From NCBI RefSeq assembly GCF_900091575.1, contig NZ_FMCR01000003.1:310001-374000 (forward strand): 64,000 nucleotides of DNA, written 5' to 3'. Within the stretch, counting starts at the first letter, position 1; each line of letters opens with the position of its first letter. Positions 50,170-59,551 of this stretch are shown piece after piece. The notes below the pieces were generated by a model. That model was not told the origin of the DNA. It did no database searches and saw only the letters and a program-made list of their open reading frames with translations. Made by a program: the position numbers and the translations under genes. Origin of the DNA: Micromonospora saelicesensis. Lineage in GTDB: Bacteria; Actinomycetota; Actinomycetes; Mycobacteriales; Micromonosporaceae.

Positions 50170-51027
50170 TCAGCGTTCGCGGACCACGGCGACCGGGCAG
50201 GCGGCGTGTTGGATGAGCTGTTGACTGACCGAGCCGAGCAGCATGCCGGCCAGCCCGCCCCGGCCCCGGCTGCCCACCACGACCAGCCGCGCGTCCCGAC
50301 TCGCCTCGATCAGCATCGCCGACGGGCTTGTCGACTCCAGGTCGACGGTCACCGCCAGCTGGGGGAATGTTCGCCGCCACGGCTCCAGCGCCTGCTCCAC
50401 GGCGGCCCGCTCGTCGGGCACCCCGGCCGCCCCGCCGGGGCCCGGTGTCCAGGCGTGCAGGACGCGCAGCGGCAGCTGCCGCTGCGCCGCCCGTTCGGCC
50501 GCGAAGCCGAGCGCCACCAGCGACGGTTCCGAGCCGTCCACCCCGACCGCCACCGGGCGGCTCGACGTGTCGGTAGCGGCGCTGCCGGCCCCGTCCCGGA
50601 CCACCACGACCGGGCAGTGTGCGTGCGCGGCGACGGAGACCGCCGTCGACCCGGCCAGCAGGCCGCCGAAGCCGCCGTGACCCCGGCTGCCCAGCACCAG
50701 CAACCCGGCCTCCGCCGAGCGTTCCTGCAACACCAGCGCGGGCGGCCCGTCGTACACCTCGCCGGTGATCCGCAGCCCGGGGTTTGCCCCGGCGGCGTCC
50801 GCCGCGGCCCTGCGGACCAGGTCCTCGACCTGCCGGCGGGCGGTGTCGTCCGGCCACACGCCGGGCGCGATGCCCGGGCCGACCCAACTGGCCACGGTCA
50901 ACCATTCGAAGACGTACGCCAGCCGCACCGGCTGGCCGCTGTGCCGCGCCTCCTCCACGGCCCAGTTCAGGGCCACCGAGGCGTCGGTGGAGCCGTCGTA
51001 GCCGACCAGGATCTCCGCGTCGCGCAC
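50170..51027 (-). CDS. Tandem universal stress protein
   Basis: 285 residues with two USP domains: ILVGYDGSTDASVALNW and LLVLGSRGHGGFGGLLAGST in the first, PVAVGVDGSEPSLVALGF and VVGSRGRGGLAGMLLGSV in the second. Both have the ATP-binding G-2x-G-9x-G[ST] signature. A GGAGG site 5 nt before the GTG at 51027 fixes the start. It lies 11 nt downstream of phosphoketolase, so the two are one operon. Confidence 0.94.
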   Translation of the reverse strand: MRDAEILVGYDGSTDASVALNWAVEEARHSGQPVRLAYVFEWLTVASWVGPGIAPGVWPDDTARRQVEDLVRRAAADAAGANPGLRITGEVYDGPPALVLQERSAEAGLLVLGSRGHGGFGGLLAGSTAVSVAAHAHCPVVVVRDGAGSAATDTSSRPVAVGVDGSEPSLVALGFAAERAAQRQLPLRVLHAWTPGPGGAAGVPDERAAVEQALEPWRRTFPQLAVTVDLESTSPSAMLIEASRDARLVVVGSRGRGGLAGMLLGSVSQQLIQHAACPVAVVRER

Positions 51028-51038
51028 GTCGTCCTCCT

Positions 51039-53435
51039 TCAGGGGGTGGTCGGGTCGGTTTCGCGGATCCAGCGCCATTCGGCGACCTGTGGGTCGTCCT
51101 CGCCGTACTGGCGGGTGTAGTCGCGGGCCGCCTGTCGGGCGTCGACCATCCGTTGGCGCAGGTGCGCGGCGCTGGCGGCCAGCCCGGGCACTCGGTCGAT
51201 GACGTCGATGACCAGGTGGAAGCGGTCCAGGTCGTTGAGCATCACCATGTCGAAGGGAGTGGTGGTGGTGCCCTCCTCCTTGTAACCGCGCACGTGCAGG
51301 TTCTCGTGGTTGGTGCGGCGGTAGGTGAGACGGTGGATCAGCCACGGATATCCGTGGTACGCGAAGATGATCGGCCGGTCCTCGGTGAAGATGGTGTCGA
51401 ACTCGTTGTCGGTCAGGCCGTGCGGGTGCTCGGTGTCCGGCTGGAGTCGCATCAGGTCGACCACGTTGACCAGGCGCACCTTCAACGTCGGCAGGTTCTG
51501 ACGCAGCAGCTCGACGGCGGCCAACGTCTCCAGGGTGGGCACGTCTCCGCAGCAGGCGAGCACCACGTCCGGTTCGGTGCCGCCGTCGTTGCTGGCCCAT
51601 TCCCAGATGCCCAGGCCACGCCGGGTGTGCTGGATCGCCTCGGTCATCGTCAACCAGTTCGGGGCGGCCTGCTTACCGGCCACCACCACGTTGATGTAGT
51701 GCCGGCTGCGCAGGCAGTGGTCCATCGTGGCGAGCAGCGTGTTGGCGTCCGGCGGCAGATAGACCCGCACCACCTCGGCCTTCTTGTTGACGACGTGGTC
51801 GATGAAGCCCGGGTCCTGGTGGGAGAAGCCGTTGTGGTCCTGCCGCCAGACGTGGCTGGAGAGCAGGTAGTTCAGCGAGGCGATCGGCTGCCGCCAGGGG
51901 ATGGCCCGGGTCACCTTCAGCCACTTGGCGTGCTGGTTGAGCATCGAGTCGACGATGTGGATGAACGCCTCGTAGCTGGTGAACACGCCGTGCCGGCCGG
52001 TCAGCAGGTAGCCCTCCAGCCAGCCCTGGCACAGGTGCTCGGAGAGCACCTCCATGACCCGCCCGTCGGGGGAGAGGTGGTCGTCGCCGGGCACTGTGGC
52101 GGCCACCCAGGCCCGGTCGGTCACCTCGAACGCCGCACCCAGCCGGTTGGACGCGACCTCGTCCGGGCCGAACAGCCGGAACGTCTCCGGGTTGGCGCTG
52201 ATGACGTCGCGGATCCACGGGCCGAGCACCCCGGTCGCGCCGGCGATCGGCGTACCCGGTTCGGGAACCTCCACGCCGTAGTCGCGGAAGTCCGGAAGGG
52301 TCAGGTCGCGCAGCACCACGCCGCCGTTGGTGACCGGGTTGGCGCTCATCCGCCGGTCACCGCGCGGCGGCAGCGTCAGCAGCTCCTCCACCGGGGCGCC
52401 GGTCGCGTCGAACAGCTCCTCCGGCCGGTAGCTGCGCAGCCAGTGCTCCAGCTCGGCCCGGTGCGCCGGGTTGTCGCGTACGCCCGACAGCGGCACCTGG
52501 TGGGCGCGGTAGGTGCCCTCCACCTGGGTGCCGTCGACCTCACTCGGGCCGGTCCAGCCCTTCGGCGTCCGCAGAATGATCATCGGCCAGCGGGGGCGGT
52601 CGACGACGCCTCCGGAGCGGGCCCGCCGCTGGATCTCGGCGATCTCGCTCAGCACACGGTCCAGCGTCGCGGCGAGGGTCCGGTGCACCCGGTCGGGCTC
52701 GTCACCGGCCACCACGTACGGCTGGTAGCCGGATCCGCGCATGAGGTCGAGCAGGTCGGCCTCGGGGATCCGGGACAGCACGGTCGGGTTGGCGATCTTG
52801 TAGCCGTTGAGGTGCAGGATGGGCAGCACCGCGCCGTCGCGCGCCGGATTGAGGAACACGTCGGACAGCCAACTGCCGGCCAGCGGCCCGGTCTCCGCCT
52901 CGCCGTCGCCGATCACGCAGGCCACCAGCAGGTCCGGGTGGTCGAACGCGGCGCCGTAGGCGTGGCTCAACGCGTACCCGAGCTCGCCGCCCTCGTGGAT
53001 CGAACCCGGCACGTCCGCCGCGACATGGCTGGGGATGCCGCCCGGGAAGGAGAACTGGCGGAAGAGCCGGGACATCCCGGCCTCGTCGCGGGCCACGTCG
53101 TGGTAGCGCTCGGACCAGGTGCCCTCCAGCCAGGTGTTGGCCACGATGGCCGGCCCGCCGTGACCGGGGCCGGTGACCAGCATGGCGTTGAGGTCGCGCG
53201 CCACGATCACCCGGTTGAGGTGGGCGTAGATCAGGTTGAGGCCGGGGCTGGTGCCCCAGTGCCCGAGCAGCCGGGGTTTGATGTCGTCGGGGGTCAGCGG
53301 CTCGCGCAGCAGCGGATTGCCCAACAGGTAGATCTGCCCGACGGTGAGGTAGTTCGCGGCGCGCCAGTAGGCGTCCAGCCGGCGCAGCTCGTCGTCGGTG
53401 AGGGCGCGGTGCACGTCGAGAGCGGTCTCCATCAT
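51039..53435 (-). CDS. xfp: Xylulose-5-phosphate/fructose-6-phosphate phosphoketolase
   Basis: 798 residues, complete for the family. TDP/active-site blocks [51 protein letters not shown] (TDP Mg motif) and [14 protein letters not shown] are present. It cleaves Xu5P/F6P to acetyl-phosphate, a branch active in some actinobacteria under low oxygen or stress. A DevR-like box lies 68-81 nt upstream (53503-53516). A universal stress gene follows at 11 nt. Confidence 0.96.
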   Translation of the reverse strand: MMETALDVHRALTDDELRRLDAYWRAANYLTVGQIYLLGNPLLREPLTPDDIKPRLLGHWGTSPGLNLIYAHLNRVIVARDLNAMLVTGPGHGGPAIVANTWLEGTWSERYHDVARDEAGMSRLFRQFSFPGGIPSHVAADVPGSIHEGGELGYALSHAYGAAFDHPDLLVACVIGDGEAETGPLAGSWLSDVFLNPARDGAVLPILHLNGYKIANPTVLSRIPEADLLDLMRGSGYQPYVVAGDEPDRVHRTLAATLDRVLSEIAEIQRRARSGGVVDRPRWPMIILRTPKGWTGPSEVDGTQVEGTYRAHQVPLSGVRDNPAHRAELEHWLRSYRPEELFDATGAPVEELLTLPPRGDRRMSANPVTNGGVVLRDLTLPDFRDYGVEVPEPGTPIAGATGVLGPWIRDVISANPETFRLFGPDEVASNRLGAAFEVTDRAWVAATVPGDDHLSPDGRVMEVLSEHLCQGWLEGYLLTGRHGVFTSYEAFIHIVDSMLNQHAKWLKVTRAIPWRQPIASLNYLLSSHVWRQDHNGFSHQDPGFIDHVVNKKAEVVRVYLPPDANTLLATMDHCLRSRHYINVVVAGKQAAPNWLTMTEAIQHTRRGLGIWEWASNDGGTEPDVVLACCGDVPTLETLAAVELLRQNLPTLKVRLVNVVDLMRLQPDTEHPHGLTDNEFDTIFTEDRPIIFAYHGYPWLIHRLTYRRTNHENLHVRGYKEEGTTTTPFDMVMLNDLDRFHLVIDVIDRVPGLAASAAHLRQRMVDARQAARDYTRQYGEDDPQVAEWRWIRETDPTTP

Positions 53436-53499
53436 GCTGCCTCTCGCGGGTAGGAGTGGGGCGTCCGGCGTCCAGCCTGGTCACTGCGGACGCCCCGGG

Positions 53500-54360
53500 T
53501 CAGGGCCGTTGGTCCCCCGTCGGGCGGGCACCAGGCCCGGTCAGCGGCGCCTCGGCCAGGCCGCGGACGACGACCACCGGGGCCGGGGAGTGGTAGAGCA
53601 GGGACTGGGCGACCGCGCCCAGCATGGCCCGGCCCGGTTCGTCGCCGCGGGCGGCGACCAGCGCCACCTGCGCGTTGCGGGAGGTGTCGATCAGCACCTC
53701 GGCGGGGTCGCCGCGTACCACGCGACACTCGGTCGGCACGGTGTTGTCGCGGCCGGTGTGCCGGGCCAGTGCCTCGGTGAGCTGCTCGGCGACCGCGTCG
53801 GTGTCCTCGTCGTACTCCACCACCCGCAGGGCCAGCAGTCGGGCGTCGCGGCGGGCCGCGCACTCCACGGCCCACTGCAGGGCGAGGTGTGAGCTGGGCG
53901 AGCCGTCCACGCCCACCAGCACCGGGCCCTGCGGTGGCGGCTCACGCCGGACCACCAACAGGGGGCAGCCGGCCCGGGCGGCCAACTGCACGGCTGTCGT
54001 CTCGGCCGGAACGCACTGACCGCTGCCCGCCATGCCGCTGTCGCCGACGGCCAGCAGGAAGGTGCCCTCCGAGCGGCGGATGAGGGTGGGCAGCATGGAG
54101 CTCTCGACGATCTCCCCGCGTACGGTCAGCCCCGGCTCGGTCTGGTGGGCGAGCTGGGCGGCGCGGGTGATCAGTTTCTCGGCCTGGTCGCGGGGTGCGG
54201 CGACGGTGTCCGCGGCGAAGGCCGCGCTCCAGTCGAAGGTGTGCAGCAGGTGCAGTGCCCGGCCGTGGTCGGCGGCCTCCTGCGCGGCCTGCTCGACGAC
54301 CGGGAGGTCGAGTTCCGACCCGAGGCCGACCAGCACCGCTGCGTCGGCGGGTGCGGCCAT
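53500..54360 (-). CDS. Tandem universal stress protein, degenerate nucleotide loop
   Basis: 286 residues with two USP-like domains (AAVLVGLGSELDLPVVEQA; VLVGVDGSPSSHLALQWAVE). The glycine loops are degenerate (GDSGMAGSGQC and ARGDEPGRAMLGAV), so ATP binding is doubtful compared with the copy at 50170. Strand and position (64 nt upstream of phosphoketolase) suggest co-expression. The start ATG at 54360 is supported by GGGAGG. Confidence 0.85.
   Translation of the reverse strand: MAAPADAAVLVGLGSELDLPVVEQAAQEAADHGRALHLLHTFDWSAAFAADTVAAPRDQAEKLITRAAQLAHQTEPGLTVRGEIVESSMLPTLIRRSEGTFLLAVGDSGMAGSGQCVPAETTAVQLAARAGCPLLVVRREPPPQGPVLVGVDGSPSSHLALQWAVECAARRDARLLALRVVEYDEDTDAVAEQLTEALARHTGRDNTVPTECRVVRGDPAEVLIDTSRNAQVALVAARGDEPGRAMLGAVAQSLLYHSPAPVVVVRGLAEAPLTGPGARPTGDQRP
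53503..53516. promoter_or_regulatory. DevR/DosR-like operator 4
   Basis: GGGCCGTTGGTCCC, 68-81 nt upstream of the phosphoketolase start. It lies within the last codons of the stress-protein gene, so coding constraint is an alternative explanation. Confidence 0.5.
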
Positions 54361-54463
54361 CCGATATCACCTCCCGGGCGTCGCGCCCGGCACGACCAAG
54401 CTGTCCCTGACCGAGGGTAGTCGGATGAACGTGGCGGCGGGCGGGATCGGATGGCTCGGCCGG

Positions 54464-56227
54464 TCAGGTCGGTGCGGACCTGAGTGTGTCCACAACCGGA
54501 CGCCGTGCGGCAACCATCGCGGGGATGGCGGTGAGCGCGGCGATGGCGAGCAGGACTCCGAGCGCGGTGGCGAGCAGGGAGGAATCGGGTGGGTACTGGA
54601 CCTCGCCGGTGCTGACCAACGTAACGAGCCCGACGCCGGCCGGGATCCCCACGGCGACGCCGGGTATGGCTGGAAGCAGTTGCGCTGCCGCCAGCCCCAG
54701 GCCGGCCTGCGCGGGCGTCGCGCCGAGCGTCCGCGCGACGGCCAGTGGCTGCCGGGCGTCGAGGACTGCGGTCCAGGCGCTCACGACGGCGTTGATGAGC
54801 GCGAGAATGCACAGCACGACGGTGAGCACGAGCGTGGCCTGCTCGCCCCGTTCCACCCGGGGATTGGCGAGTTCGGTGTAGCCGAGGTCGAAGTGCACCG
54901 CCTGGGTGTTGACCATGAGAATGCCGACGAGCGTGGTCGTGGTGATCAGGGTGTTCACGGTGACCAGGCGGGCGCGGCGCGGTCGGCGCGCGTTGATACG
55001 CACCCCGATCAGCAGGGGGGTGGGCAGCCGCCGCGACAGCCAGATGCGCCACCGCCGGCGCCGCGGGGGCGTTGCGGCGTCGACCAGCGCGTGAACGGTG
55101 CTGGTGGTGGCGGCGCGCAACACCGGCACCAGAGTCGCCGCCACAGCGATCGCGAGGGCAAGGACCATGACGGCGATCACCATGCGCAGCGCAGGTGGCT
55201 GGGCGTTGACGGAGCCGATGAGTCCGGCGCTGGGGCGGATCAGCGCGGGCGCGGCGAGCCAGCCCGCGACCAGGCCAGCGCCGGCGGCCGCAAGCCCGAT
55301 CGCGAGGTACTCAGCGAGGTGGACGGCGGCGATCATGGCCGGTCCGGCGCCGACGGCCTTGAGCAGGCCCACCCGGCGACGCTGGCCGATGATCCGGCCC
55401 GCGACAATGCCAGCGACGCCGGCCAGCGCTAGGCCGTTGAGTAGCCAGCTGCCGACGAGCAGGGCGATCTGCGCGTCGCTGTACAGCCGACCGTTGAGGT
55501 AGCTGATCGCCTGCCAGGTGGTGAGCTGGTCGCCGATGGGGTACGTGCTGCTGGCCGCCGGGTCGGCGAGTTTGAGGTTGAGGGTGTACGACAGCGGCTG
55601 GCTGCCGGCGAGCGTGGCGATGTCGCTGTGGTCGACCCAGACCAGGCCGCCGCGCTCGACCAGGACGCTGCCGGGGTAGTGCCACCCGGCGTACGGGTAC
55701 GTCGCTCTCGCGGCGGTGACCGCGGTCCCGATCACGCGCAGCGGATGGCCGCCGATGTTGACCGTGTCGCCGATGCGGATGCCGAGGGCGTCGGCGAAGG
55801 CGCGCTCGACGACCACGCCGCCGGGGCGTACCCAGGTGCCGTCGGTCACGGCGGGCCGGTCGATCGATGCGGGCATGGTGTCCCGGCCCGCTACGACGGT
55901 GTGCGCGGACTTGCCACGGGCCTTCATCGTCAGGTAGGCGATCGGGAAGGGGCCGCTGTGATCGGTGACGGCCGCGCCGGTGGTCACCGATGCGAGCTCG
56001 TCCAATGCCGCCTGGCCGGTGGCCCGGGGTGTCACGATCACATCCGGGCCGGCGGTGGCGGTCCGGGTCTGCTGGTACGGCCGGTCGGCGATTTCGTTGA
56101 GGGTGAGGCCGATGGTCAGTGTGGCGGTGGCGGCGGTGATCGCGGTCAGGAGCAGAATGGTTTCGGTTCGGCGGCGGCGCAGGTCCCGCATCAGCAGCCG
56201 GCAGACGAGCAGGAGGCGGCCGGCCAT
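54464..56227 (-). CDS. FtsX-like ABC permease (PadR-linked exporter)
   Basis: 587 residues. Start helix after a basic N-terminus (RLLMRDLRRRRTETILLLTAITAATATL), a large extracytoplasmic region, then FtsX-type helices and a C-terminal helix set (LGLAAAQLLPAIPGVAVGIPAGVGL). ATG at 56227, one nucleotide after the ATPase stop. With ATPase and PadR it forms a complete exporter operon of the antimicrobial/stress type. Confidence 0.88.
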   Translation of the reverse strand: MAGRLLLVCRLLMRDLRRRRTETILLLTAITAATATLTIGLTLNEIADRPYQQTRTATAGPDVIVTPRATGQAALDELASVTTGAAVTDHSGPFPIAYLTMKARGKSAHTVVAGRDTMPASIDRPAVTDGTWVRPGGVVVERAFADALGIRIGDTVNIGGHPLRVIGTAVTAARATYPYAGWHYPGSVLVERGGLVWVDHSDIATLAGSQPLSYTLNLKLADPAASSTYPIGDQLTTWQAISYLNGRLYSDAQIALLVGSWLLNGLALAGVAGIVAGRIIGQRRRVGLLKAVGAGPAMIAAVHLAEYLAIGLAAAGAGLVAGWLAAPALIRPSAGLIGSVNAQPPALRMVIAVMVLALAIAVAATLVPVLRAATTSTVHALVDAATPPRRRRWRIWLSRRLPTPLLIGVRINARRPRRARLVTVNTLITTTTLVGILMVNTQAVHFDLGYTELANPRVERGEQATLVLTVVLCILALINAVVSAWTAVLDARQPLAVARTLGATPAQAGLGLAAAQLLPAIPGVAVGIPAGVGLVTLVSTGEVQYPPDSSLLATALGVLLAIAALTAIPAMVAARRPVVDTLRSAPT

Positions 56228-56228
56228 G

Positions 56229-56957
56229 TCAGCGCCGCCCGTCGTAGAGGGTGCCGGGGGCGGTGCTGGCAAGTCGGCTGTCGTCGACGAACGCGCCGTC
56301 ACGCATGGCGATCACCCGGTCGGCGACCGCGGCGATGCGGGGGTCATGGGTAACCACCACGAGGGTCTGTCCTGCGGTGCGCAGCTCTTCGAACAGCCGC
56401 AGCACGTCCAGGGTGGCGGCGCTGTCCAGGTTGCCGGTGGGTTCGTCGGCCAGCACGACCAGCGGCTCGTTGCTCAACGCGCGAGCGATGGCGACCCGCT
56501 GGCGCTGCCCACCGGACAGCGCCGAGGGCAGGTGCGTGGCGCGGTCGGCCAGCCCCACCCGGTCCAGCAGATACATCGCCCGCTTGCGAGCCCGCCCCGG
56601 TGACTGGCCGGCCAGCAGCGCGGCCAGCTCCACATTCTCCACCGCGGTGAGCTCGTCCATGAGGTGGAACGACTGGAAGACGAACCCGAGGCTGTCACGC
56701 CGCAGCCGGGCCAGGGCCCGTTCGCTCATCGTGTCGATCCGACGGTCGGCCAGCCACACCTCACCGCCGGTCGGGCGTTGCAGCCCGCCGAGCAGGTACA
56801 GCAGGGTGGACTTGCCGCAGCCGCTGGGCCCCATCACCGCCAGCGACTGCCCGGCCGGCACGTTCAGGGCGACCTCGTCGACCGCGCGGACCAGCGCGTG
56901 CTCGTCGCCGTAAAGCATGCTCAGGCCATGCGCCTGCAATACCGTCGACTCGGTCAC
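56229..56957 (-). CDS. ABC transporter ATP-binding protein (MacB/LolD type)
   Basis: 242 residues. Walker A GPSGCGKST, signature LSGGQRQR, Walker B VVLADEPTGNLD, Q-loop FVFQSFHLMDEL. The GTG start overlaps the PadR stop (GTGA). Confidence 0.95.
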   Translation of the reverse strand: MTESTVLQAHGLSMLYGDEHALVRAVDEVALNVPAGQSLAVMGPSGCGKSTLLYLLGGLQRPTGGEVWLADRRIDTMSERALARLRRDSLGFVFQSFHLMDELTAVENVELAALLAGQSPGRARKRAMYLLDRVGLADRATHLPSALSGGQRQRVAIARALSNEPLVVLADEPTGNLDSAATLDVLRLFEELRTAGQTLVVVTHDPRIAAVADRVIAMRDGAFVDDSRLASTAPGTLYDGRR

Positions 56958-57493
56958 GCCCCCGCCTTCCGTCCGGTCGGATCAAGTTCAGCCCACAGGC
57001 GTTCACACGCCTCCAGCCATTCCAGGTCGGCGCGCAGCCGCAGTACGACACCCTCCAGCAGCAGCCCGGCAACCGGATCCATCGACCGCTCCAACGCGGC
57101 CCGTTGGGCGTCGCGCAGCCGGCGCAGCACCTCACGCCGCTGCGCGTCGACCAGGGCCACCGGATCGGCCAGCCGGGCTGTCGCGGCAGCCACCAATTTG
57201 AGGTGAAACTCCGCGAGGTCCGGCTTCGGCCAGTTCACTTCGGCCAGCCAGGTGGCGACTCGCTGCTGCCCCTCCGGGGTCAGCGCGTACACCCGGCGTT
57301 CGGGCCGGTCCGGCAAGCCCTCGGCCCGCTGCGAGGTCACCAGCCCTGCCTTGCCCAGGCGGGTCAGCGTCACGTAAATCTGGCCGGCGTTCATCGCCTC
57401 GCCCAGCGGGCCCAGCGCGGCGCGCAGCCGACCGCGCAGCTCGTATCCGTGCGCCGGCTCCTTGGCCAGCATGGCCAGCACCACGTCCTGCAC
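56954..57493 (-). CDS. PadR-family transcriptional regulator
   Basis: 179 residues. Winged helix AMLAKEPAHGYELRGRLRAALG...MNAGQIYVTLTRLGKAGLVTSQ with the PadR helix-turn-helix, then a coiled-coil C-terminal dimerisation arm. It is the first gene of the exporter operon and the likely repressor of it; a symmetric CGTTA/TAACG repeat overlaps its own promoter. GTG start at 57493. Confidence 0.92.
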   Translation of the reverse strand: MQDVVLAMLAKEPAHGYELRGRLRAALGPLGEAMNAGQIYVTLTRLGKAGLVTSQRAEGLPDRPERRVYALTPEGQQRVATWLAEVNWPKPDLAEFHLKLVAAATARLADPVALVDAQRREVLRRLRDAQRAALERSMDPVAGLLLEGVVLRLRADLEWLEACERLWAELDPTGRKAGA

Positions 57494-57515
57494 CAGGCAC
57501 GTCCTTCGTCTAGAT

Positions 57516-57550
57516 CGTTAATGGATAACGGCTAGCTATAGCGCTGTCAA
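57516..57550 (-). promoter_or_regulatory. PadR operon promoter with overlapping operator
   Basis: On the minus strand TTGACA (57550-57545), a 17-nt spacer and TATCCA (57527-57522): a strong housekeeping-type promoter. CGTTA-ATGGA-TAACG (57516-57530) is an inverted repeat across the -10 box and a plausible PadR site. Confidence 0.65.
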
Positions 57551-57591
57551 GTCGATGGGTGGGGTGCGGCGGACGGAACAGGCAAGCGTTC

Positions 57592-57635
57592 GTCAACCAG
57601 GGTTGACACGAGACACGCTGTCAACGTATGTTGAC
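57592..57635 (+). promoter_or_regulatory. Promoter with two identical GTCAAC-N4-GTTGAC palindromes
   Basis: Palindromes at 57592-57607 and 57620-57635 (28 nt apart) overlap the -35 TTGACA (57603-57608) and the -10 TATGTT (57627-57632), spacing 18. The ATG follows the -10 box by 6 nt, so the transcript is predicted leaderless and the promoter occluded by a bound dimer pair. Confidence 0.72.
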
Positions 57636-57638
57636 GAC

Positions 57639-57875
57639 ATGAGTCAGGCGACAGAACTCGCGGCGGCAGCCGGCAGCACCGACCCCCGGGTCGGGCTGCG
57701 CGCCGTCCGCGCGCTACGCCGGCTCCTCGAGCGGCTCGAGGTGGTCCAGGTGGACAACGCCCGACGACAGGGCTGGTCCTGGCAGGAGATCGCCGACGCG
57801 CTCGAGGTCAGCCGGCAGGCAGTGCACAAGAAGCACGCCGGGCGACCGGCGGTCAACTCATCCTGGGAGGCGTGA
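57639..57875 (+). CDS. Small helix-turn-helix protein (Clp-N partner)
   Basis: 78 residues with one HTH at the C-terminal half (GWSWQEIADALEVSRQAVHKKH), the recognition helix being SRQAVHKKH. It precedes a Clp N-terminal-domain gene and overlaps it at the stop codon (GTGATG). Two perfect palindromes lie at its promoter, so autoregulation is likely. No effector domain. Confidence 0.85.
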   Translation: MSQATELAAAAGSTDPRVGLRAVRALRRLLERLEVVQVDNARRQGWSWQEIADALEVSRQAVHKKHAGRPAVNSSWEA

Positions 57876-58453
57876 TGTTCGAACGATTCACCGACCGGGC
57901 GCGCGACGTGGTGCGACGGGCGCTGGAGGAGGCGCGGGTCGAGGGCCAGCGCCCGGTCGGCACCGAGCACCTGCTGCTCGCCCTGCTCGCCGACGAGGCC
58001 GGGCTGGCCAGCCGGGTGCTCGCCGACGCCGGGGTACGCGCCGACGACCTGCGCGAACGCGTCCGCCGGCACACCGCCAACGGCGGCGCGGGCCTCGGTG
58101 ACGCGGACGCGGCGGCGCTGCGGGAGATCGGCATCGACCTGGCCGCGATCGTGGCCCGCATCGAGCAGTCCTTCGGCCCGGACGCGCTCCGGGAGGCGGT
58201 GCCGGCGCCGCGCCGCCGCTGGGGGCGTAAGCGGTACCTCGGCGGCCCGTTCTCGCCCCGCTCGAAGAAGGTGCTGGAGCTGTCCCTGCGGGAGGCCCTG
58301 CGCCTGCGCCACCGCCACATCGGCACCGAGCACATCCTGCTCGGGGTGCTCCGGGAGGGCAACGGGCTGGGGGCGTTGGTGCTCACCGAGTCCGGGGTCG
58401 ACCTCGACGATCTGCGCCGGCGGGTGGAGCTCGCACTGCGGGCGGCGGCCTGA
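57875..58453 (+). CDS. Clp N-terminal (ClpC/ClpA N-domain)-like protein
   Basis: 192 residues containing two Clp-N repeats without the AAA+ part (MFERFTDRARDVVRRALEEARVEGQRPVGTEHLLLALL, and LELSLREALRLRHRHIGTEHILLGVLREG). It may bind degradation tags or adaptors as a stand-alone regulator of Clp proteolysis. ATG at 57875 with GGGAGG before it; a GTG 3 nt earlier is possible. Confidence 0.9.
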   Translation: MFERFTDRARDVVRRALEEARVEGQRPVGTEHLLLALLADEAGLASRVLADAGVRADDLRERVRRHTANGGAGLGDADAAALREIGIDLAAIVARIEQSFGPDALREAVPAPRRRWGRKRYLGGPFSPRSKKVLELSLREALRLRHRHIGTEHILLGVLREGNGLGALVLTESGVDLDDLRRRVELALRAAA

Positions 58454-58546
58454 CGGGTGAGGCCGGGTTGAAACCTGTCTGTGGCACTTCCGACGCGCGC
58501 CGGTCGCCGGGTCGCTGAAGCCGTCCGGGTGCTGCACACTGGCGCC

Positions 58547-59551
58547 GTGGATGCTGGACAGGACAGGCGGCCCTCGGGCGGCGACGGCGGGTTGCGCTCC
58601 GCTGTGGTGGTCAACCCGGTCAAGGTCGACGATCTCGACGAGTTGCGTCGTACCGTCGACGACGCCCTGACCGCGGCCGGCTGGCCCGCGCCGCAGTGGT
58701 ACGAGACGACCGTCGACGACCCGGGTCGCGGCCAGACCGAGCAGGCCGTCAAGGCCGGCGTCGACCTGGTCTTCGCCTGCGGGGGCGACGGCACCGTGAT
58801 GTCCTGCGTCAGCGGGTTGGTCGGCACCGATGTGGCCCTCGCCGTGCTGCCGCAGGGCACCGGCAACCTGCTCGCCGCCAACCTGGGGCTCTCCACCGAC
58901 CTGGCCGCCGGGTTGCAGGTCGCCGTCGAACGCGGCCGACGGCTGCTCGACGTCGGAGCTGTCGAGGACAAGTACTTCACAGTGATGGCCGGCATGGGCT
59001 TCGACGCCCAGATGCTCGAAGCCACCAACGAGACCACCAAGGCCCGCATCGGCTGGCCGGCGTACGTGATGGGTGCCGCCCGCCACCTACGGGACCGGCC
59101 GATGCGGGTGCAGATCCGCATCGACGACCGGCCGCCGGTGCGCCGCCGAGCCCGTTCGGTCCTGATCGCCAACGTCGGCCGCCTGCAGGGCGGCGTCACA
59201 CTGCTGACCGAGGCCGAGCCCGACGACGGCTGGCTCGACGTTGCCGTGCTCACCCCGCGCAACCTGCGGCACTGGCTCGCGCTCGGCTGGGCGGTGATCC
59301 GCCGCAGCGGCCAGGTGCCGCAGCTGGAGGTTTTCCGGGGCCGGCGGGTGGTGGTCACCAGCAACCGGGCGCAACCTCGGGAGTTGGACGGCGACCTGAT
59401 CTCCCCGGGCCGCCAGCTGCGGGCGGAGGTCCGGCCGCAGGCCCTCTGGCTCTGCGTCCCCCAGCCCGAGGGCGCCCCCGACCTGGCCGTCGACGCGCAA
59501 GGTGCCGGGGAGCGGGGCGAGCAGCTGATCGAGGAAGCCCGCCGTGAGTAG
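58547..59551 (+). CDS. Diacylglycerol kinase-family lipid kinase
   Basis: 334 residues. DAGK catalytic motifs FACGGDGTVMSCVSGL and LPQGTGNLLAANLGL, and the C-terminal lipid-kinase blocks FDAQMLEATN and GRRVVVTSNRAQPRELDGD. Related to DgkB/YegS; phosphorylates lipid or a diacylglycerol-like substrate. GTG start at 58547 by similarity; the frame is open earlier. Confidence 0.92.
   Translation: MDAGQDRRPSGGDGGLRSAVVVNPVKVDDLDELRRTVDDALTAAGWPAPQWYETTVDDPGRGQTEQAVKAGVDLVFACGGDGTVMSCVSGLVGTDVALAVLPQGTGNLLAANLGLSTDLAAGLQVAVERGRRLLDVGAVEDKYFTVMAGMGFDAQMLEATNETTKARIGWPAYVMGAARHLRDRPMRVQIRIDDRPPVRRRARSVLIANVGRLQGGVTLLTEAEPDDGWLDVAVLTPRNLRHWLALGWAVIRRSGQVPQLEVFRGRRVVVTSNRAQPRELDGDLISPGRQLRAEVRPQALWLCVPQPEGAPDLAVDAQGAGERGEQLIEEARRE

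Noticed and set aside
57592..57635. CRISPR-like direct repeats (GTCAAC motif twice)
   Set aside because: Only two 16-bp palindromes on a promoter; there are no regular spacers, further repeats or cas genes.
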